Shown here: in pieces, positions 58,974-64,000 of the stretch
Numbering within the stretch: position 1 is the first letter of the stretch
Layout of the letters: each line of letters begins with the position of its first letter
Origin: Riptortus pedestris
Taxonomy: Eukaryota; Arthropoda; Insecta; Hemiptera; Alydidae
DNA: 64,000 bases
Assembly (NCBI GenBank): GCA_019009955.1
Contig: CM032233.1
Location: 82,591,501-82,655,500 of the forward strand
Direction: 5' to 3'
Made by a program: the position numbers and the translations under genes
Notes under the pieces: model-generated
Seen by the model: the letters and a program-made list of their open reading frames with translations, nothing else
Told to the model about the DNA's origin: nothing
Databases searched by the model: none

Positions 58974-59849
58974 TTAACCCTCCAGAACTCGCGCCGTGAA
59001 CAAAATACTCATACCCTGTAGAAAAAAGATATATCTATTATAATACGTCTTTGTTGATAGTGCTACACTCTCTAGCTACACCTTGTATCCTTATCTTACC
59101 ACCCCCGTTGACTCCCAATCATTAGTAACAACTGACTTTCGCCAGGACAAAATTAATCAGCCGGAATAAGTTAAGTATGAGTATTTTTCTCAGAGTGCGA
59201 GTTCTGGCGCAACGTTCTTTTGGTTTATTGTGAGTGTTTTTCTCATCAAGTGAGTTCTGGTGGAAGTTTTTTTTTGTTTTTTAATACGAGAATAATTCTC
59301 ATCAAGCGAGTGCTTTGGTGATTTACCGAAAACTGTTGTTTGGCTCTGGAATTTATCAAACTTCACCTGATCAACCGTTCACAACTGACCACCGTGCCCC
59401 TATTAGAAAGAAACAAAATAATGAGGATTGCTGGTGTAGAAGAGGAAAATCTCACTTGTTCTGGTTCTAGTACTCCGTCGCAGTAACTATTGTGCTAGGA
59501 GAAAAAACAAAATGTCAAAAAATGAGTTGCCGAACATGTAGAAAAAGAGTTTGTAATGAACATTCCTTTGTTGTGTCATTCTTTTGGAGTACAAAACTTT
59601 AATTAGTTAGGTAGCTTTTTAAGTTGCTTGACATAATGTTTCTTCAAATCATACCTGTACGATAAATTTTTAATAATATTATTATTATTTTAGTATTTGA
59701 TGTTTATAATAAATATATATATATATATATATTTTTTTTTAGAAATATTTTATTTATCAACTTCCTTTGAGGGAAATAGGTGGTGTGAGATAAGTTCTCA
59801 CGCGCGAGTTCTCAGGTCCTTCATTTTGACGCGAGTTCTGGAGGGTTAA
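58974..59849 (+). mobile_element. piggyBac-like TTAA element, copy 2 of the 8-kb family
   Basis: Element 58978-59845 is flanked by TTAA, has the TIR CCCTCCAGAACTCGCG, and is nearly the same length as copy 1 (868 and 869 bp) in inverted orientation. The internal AGAACTC/GTGAG..CTCAC units are present. A short AT tract at 59717-59735 lies at a different place from that of copy 1. Confidence 0.85.
59510..59603 (+). pseudogene. piggyBac-like transposase C-terminal cysteine-rich fragment
   Basis: The plus strand reads KTKCQKMSCRTCRKRVCNEH, then SFVVSFFW and a stop near 59601. The CxxxxCxxCxxxVCxxH pattern fits the zinc-binding end of piggyBac transposases, although the last cysteines (expected after the His) are not conserved. 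The reading frame upstream is broken by stops. It lies inside a TTAA element, which supports the call. Confidence 0.65.
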
Positions 59850-59851
59850 GG

Positions 59852-60525
59852 GCTGGATTTGAAGGGGTAAACTAAGACGCGACAAAAAGCAGTGCTTGTC
59901 CATGGGCATAATTTCCACAGGGAATACTAAGAGAGAAAGGGGAAGGGGGTTGGGTATTGGAGATAGGACATGGGGGTAGGGGGTGGCTGATGTTAGAATA
60001 ACGGGATGGTGTAGATAATTGCTCCTGTTCTCCTCACTCCTATCAACAGCCATTCACTCCAGCCTAGGAACAATGTCCCCATGACAGGCCACATTCACCC
60101 TCGCCCAACTACTCCAATCTGCTCCTGATATTGACGGCATCCTATACTTGTTTTTCCAAATCTATTTGACGGGATCTGAACACCTATCCATCACCCAACC
60201 CCCTACTTTCAATGGCTTCGTTCGTCTTTTCAACAGGAGCCCTCATCATTTCGTTCACATGTCTGTCAGACAATTGAACATGAGCCTGCCGACAGTATTT
60301 GTGGAAGAAGAATGAGGTTTGCTTGAAAAACCAGGTGAGTCAACTCTAACGGAGAGAAAAGTAGCCCGTTAACAGCAAACCTGCTTTCTCAAAAATTTTG
60401 GTACATGCCGATTATCGAGAGGCCAAGACGATTATTAAATCACATTAAAAAAAAAACCTCTTTATTAATTAAAATAACACTTCTAGAATTTATTTAAATG
60501 ACATAATGTTGTAGCGGTTAAGAAA
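59852..60525. other. No gene or recognised repeat
   Basis: G-rich patch near 59930-59990; the 98-codon minus frame across the TTAA border is chance. Confidence 0.35.
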
Positions 60526-60528
60526 AAA

Positions 60529-61060
60529 GTCCGTCTCGCAGGGGCTGCGTAAACTAAGCAGATTTCATACGTGAAGTATTAGAATAGAGAAATTTCACGA
60601 GAACCGAACAGTTACTGAAAAAGCCGAACTAGCTAGCCGGAAAATGACGTCTGCAACCGAAGTTAGCCGATCTCATCATGTCCGTCCCGCTCAATAAAAT
60701 GCAAATATCTCGGTTAATATTCAAGATAGACAATAAATGTAAATTACCATATTTATAGTAAATTTAATTAGCAATAAGATTGGTTCTGTACAATGTTTCG
60801 ATCCGACGTATAGTAACGGAAAAATTTCGAAAATTCCCACCTCTAAACCCCCCCTCCCATTTGTCCGATTTCAGCCATTAACGAACTTGATCTTTCTTTT
60901 TACATAAAACGTTTAAATATAGAGTTTGGTACCGATCAAGCAAAAATTGCGACCACATGGTGTAGATAAACAACAACCAAAAAATGAACATTTGAAGAAA
61001 TTTTTCGAAAATCGCGTCATGAGTACAACCTAGCTGATCTCCCTTAAGGGAAATCTGCTA
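60529..61060 (-). mobile_element. Family H element, complete, without AT tract
   Basis: Ends GTCCGTCTCGCAGGGGCTGC and CCCTTAAGGGAAATCTGCTA are intact. Body subtype with GAAGTTAGCCGATCTCATCA. The AT tract region is replaced by GGTGTAGATAAACAACAACC. It lies after an A-run. Confidence 0.82.
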
Positions 61061-61301
61061 GAAAACATATGTTCAGTTACTCATATAGACAGTTTGGTTA
61101 ACAGTCAATCAGTGTGCATCTCGCGAGTACCTATTTCTAAAAACATCTCCACGGGAGAATATTTTGTGCCCGCTTTTAACTCATAAACGGTAATGGACGT
61201 GAGTGCAATAATTAGTGGCCGCACGACTCTTAACCACTGTCAGGATCTAAAAGAGTGAGTTACATTTTATAATTGAACACTACATACTGGTAATTGAACT
61301 G

Positions 61302-61760
61302 TTTTTTTTTTTTATTACCGCTACAATGTATAAATTAAAGTTAGCCCAAAACGATATCGCGGAGTAGCTGCATAAGGCGTCCATCCCCGGCCGTTGTATG
61401 CCACATGAAATCTGCAAGTTAGCTGTCCAAAGTTCCGTTTAATGCTGGAAGCTGTTATTGGAAGATTGTATTTTTTACAATTAAGGAGAAGATGTGGGGC
61501 AGTAAGATGGACATTACAAAAATCTCTTTTCAATAGATAACTGTTTTAATGTTTTATGTCCAAATCGGATAAGAGCAAGAACTACATCCACATTTTGGAT
61601 TTTTTACATGCAGTATTCCGTCGCGTAGTAATTTGTCACAGGTTGTCCACCTTTGAAATATGAGTTTTTGAAACTCTCGTTTCCAGTCATATGAGGAAAT
61701 GAAGGTTACTGTTGTTTTATCTTCTCGAGCACTTCGAGTTTCCAAATCCGCCTTTTCATT
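61302..61760 (-). mobile_element. 5'-truncated LINE 3' end (Jockey-like)
   Basis: On the minus strand coding-like sequence ends near 61321, followed at once by GGTAATAAAAAAAAAAAAC. The poly(A) tail (61302-61313 on the plus strand) with an AATAAA at its start indicates a retrotransposed 3' end. The upstream limit near 61760 is approximate. No target duplication was identified. Confidence 0.55.
61321..61745 (-). pseudogene. LINE ORF2 C-terminal remnant
   Basis: The first segment (61745-61554) includes SSYDWKREFQKLIFQRWTTC and, further on, SSCSYPIWT. It resembles the region around the end of RNase H in Jockey-type ORF2. After a frame break the second segment (61533-61321) reads CNVHLTAPHLLLNCKKYNLP, similar to the C-x2-C...LT..H.LL.C..Y motif that closes such proteins. 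Reverse transcriptase is absent. The call rests on short motifs recognised by eye. Confidence 0.5.
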
Positions 61761-61779
61761 ACCCTATGCCATTAAAAAC

Positions 61780-62145
61780 CAAGCTAAATGATTTTATATA
61801 AACTCGTAAACTTCCACGGCCCTGGTCATTAATACTGTTAAGGTCTTCGGGTATTGACCGTGTCTTCATTTTGGTTGCCAACGTTTCGCTAGACATGCTT
61901 CTAGCTTCCTCAGTGCTATCTCTGAGACTGAAGAGTGAGTGTTCACCTCAGGTATATATGTAGGCCTTGTCCGGTTTCCTTGGGCGGAGTCGTCCCCTCC
62001 AGGTGTCTATGCATACTTCTTCCGGTGGTCGTTCCCCGGCTATACCGTCGTTTATGTTTCTTGTCGGTGATCTCTGTGGAATGACGGGCTTCCAGAGTTT
62101 GCTGAGTCTTTATCCATCCCCTGCTGACGTGGTTTCCACAATTAA
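61780..62145 (-). repeat. Probable retroelement fragment with hammerhead-like motif
   Basis: GC-richer than its surroundings. On the minus strand it has CTGAGGAAGCTAGAAGCATG followed by CTAGCGAAACGTTGG. That is a CTGANGA box, a GCTAG/CTAGC stem and GAAAC, then GACACGGTCAATACCCGAAG. The same syntax is seen in family P. It may be a Penelope-like fragment. Confidence 0.4.
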
Positions 62146-62359
62146 GTTACAATGTTTTCAAAGCAATCACGATACAATTTATAATTCTAAAAATACATGT
62201 CTCTGGATAATTAACCGGGAATAGTTATTCTAGTTTAATGAATAAATTATAAATAACCTCCCACGGAACGTAAAATGTCGTAGGAAAGAGAGCTCAACTC
62301 AGCTTCAAAAGTTTCTCATTTGTCTTAAAATTATTCTTTAATATTATTTCCTTCACTAT

Positions 62360-62570
62360 GAAAGAAAGAAGAAATATTTGTGACAGAAGAGTAGCTATTG
62401 AGAAAGTAGGGTATTAGGAAGTTTGTATTTGAAGAAGGGTCGGGCTGTACTCCTATGTAAATAATTCCCGAAGAAGACAGGCTAAACCTTACTTGGAGCT
62501 CTCTCACCCCCCAAACCAAAGTTTCCACAAATAGCAACACCAAGGGATTCGAGCAACTCCTTCCATTTGT
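62360..62570 (+). repeat. Dispersed repeat D, copy 2
   Basis: Partner of 54025-54245, same orientation and landmark order. Confidence 0.65.
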
Positions 62571-62574
62571 TTGA

Positions 62575-63638
62575 ACAAGGATACAAGGGAGAGCCCTCGT
62601 ACCTTATGTTTTTCGACTATCAGTCATATAAGAGGTGTTTTGTCTTCTTTCGCCTTTTCTTCCCGGTTTAAACACCAGATGATGGGACTGGTAAATAATT
62701 GGTTTCCTCCTAATGCCGTTCAGGAATTACAAAGTTCCCTGAAGAAGTATAACACAAATAACTCGAATTGTCATTCGTCGAAATCTTGATGGAGTAGAAT
62801 TCATCAAGCCACCACTATCTCGATGGTCGGGTTTTAGGATACCTACTAATTGAGCATAACAGTCATGGAAAAAAAATCTATAATTCTTATTTATTTATGA
62901 ATATTTTGCTTCTACCCGGAGAGTCATTATCAGGCACGAGGCTCTATACTGCATTAAAAATATTTACCATCTTAAGAAATTTAAATATGTTTTGAACATT
63001 ATTTTCTTCATTCTTCAAAATTTCGAAGATAGAGAAGATCCGAAATGGTACATTCTTCTGGTTTTGTTGTAGCAAGGGAAATTTACTAACATTGATTCTA
63101 CTGTTAATTTTAAGTTATATTTTGGAAAGCAGAATAAAAATGACATTTTAGAAAATGACAAATTCACTAGGCAGTACGGAAATGCGGCGATTATTTCTCG
63201 ATTCTTGACGATGTTTGCCATTTCCTAATTTCACGTTTAATTTTTACTAATTTGGAATTTTATGATAATCGTCATGTATTTCACTTTTGGTCCAGTGTTC
63301 TTCACTCATTAATTTACAAATATCAGCTATTATAAACACGAATTCGGCTATTTTCCACTGTTTACATGACTTATGGTCACATTACACATTTATTCTGCAT
63401 GTTAGATGACTTTGTGGTATGACGATTTTCATTTTAATCTCAAACTTTATATTCTCAAGGGAAACCATTTCCATTTTACAACAAATTACAAAGCTAGTGT
63501 AAATATAAAACACTCAAATTCGAATAAGGAAAACTGGAACCTGGGACTTGTTATTAAAAAGTTCATTTTGGGACCTGCAGTCCCTTTACACAGAAGAATC
63601 AGAGCTATTATTAAAGAAGAGGCTTTCTCAGAATATTA
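62575..63638. other. No gene or recognised repeat
   Basis: AT-rich, several 60-77 codon frames without recognisable features. Confidence 0.35.
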
Positions 63639-63642
63639 AAAA

Positions 63643-64000
63643 GTCCGTCACGCAGGGGCTGCGTAAACTAAGCAGATTTCCCAAGAAGTTTTACAATAGA
63701 GAAATTTCAGAATAGAGAATCAAACAGTTACGGGAACGGCCCGAACTAGCTCTTGACGGAAACTCACGACTAGACCCGAAGTTAGCCGATCTCATCTCAG
63801 AAGCTGAAAACAGAAAAATGCAAATATCTCTGTTAATATTCAAGATACAGAATAAATGTATTTATATTTATAGTAAATGTAATTTGCAATAAGATTGATT
63901 CTATATAATCTTTCGATCCGACGTTTAGTAACGGAGATATTTCGAATTTTTGAAAATCCTCCCCTCTAAACCCCCCCTCCCACTGGTCCGATTTCAGTCA
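63643..64000 (-). mobile_element. Family H element, cut by window end
   Basis: 3' end GTCCGTCACGCAGGGGCTGC and AGCAGATTTCCCAAGAAG; body subtype with CCGAAGTTAGCCGATCTCAT, almost the same as 49109-49775; C-run near 63960. It continues beyond the window. Confidence 0.82.

Overview
The window looks like nuclear DNA from an invertebrate, most likely an arthropod. It is AT-rich and full of (AT)n, (CA)n and homopolymer G/C tracts. It holds decayed mariner, piggyBac-like, Ty3/gypsy-like, LINE and SINE sequences. No host protein-coding gene, tRNA or rRNA could be supported on either strand. All recognisable protein similarity belongs to transposable elements, and every such reading frame is broken, truncated or internally deleted. 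The species call is an inference from element content only.

The dominant component is one repeat family, here called family H. It has about 33 full or partial copies in both orientations and covers roughly 18 kb by my tally. A complete copy (34220-34860) begins AGCAGATTTCCC and runs straight into a near-perfect palindrome. It carries a central (AT)n tract and a G-run. Near its end it has the reverse complement of its first 12 bases, then a 6-bp hairpin (ACGCAG-CCC-CTGCGT), then GACGGAC, and it sits between runs of T. Offset inverted repeats, a 3' hairpin, an internal microsatellite and T/T insertion are the structural signature of non-autonomous Helentron/Helitron2 elements (HINEs). No Rep/helicase gene is present.

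Region by region: 0-4 kb has an inverted-repeat element, H copies, duplicated segments and a solo LTR. 4-13 kb has microsatellites, a TTAA-flanked piggyBac-like element (8125-8993) and a mariner deletion derivative inside an H copy (9239-10196). 14.3-18 kb is an H copy whose AT tract holds two head-to-tail copies of a second family (X). 18-20 kb has an H copy with a piggyBac-like element that retains a transposase C-terminus. 22.3-24.5 kb has a third family (P) and another X copy. 24.9-27.15 kb is a satellite of three alternating ~80-bp monomers, interrupted by one insertion. 29-36 kb is dense in H copies and has one tRNA-derived SINE. 36.2-37.7 kb is an A-rich minisatellite with a nested inverted-repeat element. 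38.3-40.7 kb is a P copy with a gypsy-like remnant nested in it. 41-52 kb has more H copies, one carrying a TTAA element. 50.6-53.8 kb has two foldback structures, the larger with arms of about 0.5 kb. 54-64 kb has further H copies, a second copy of the 8-kb TTAA element, an inverted LTR and a LINE 3' end.

The genes do not work together in a pathway. The window is a record of layered insertions: H elements arrived early and widely, and their AT tracts and TTAA/TA sites later served as landing places for other elements.
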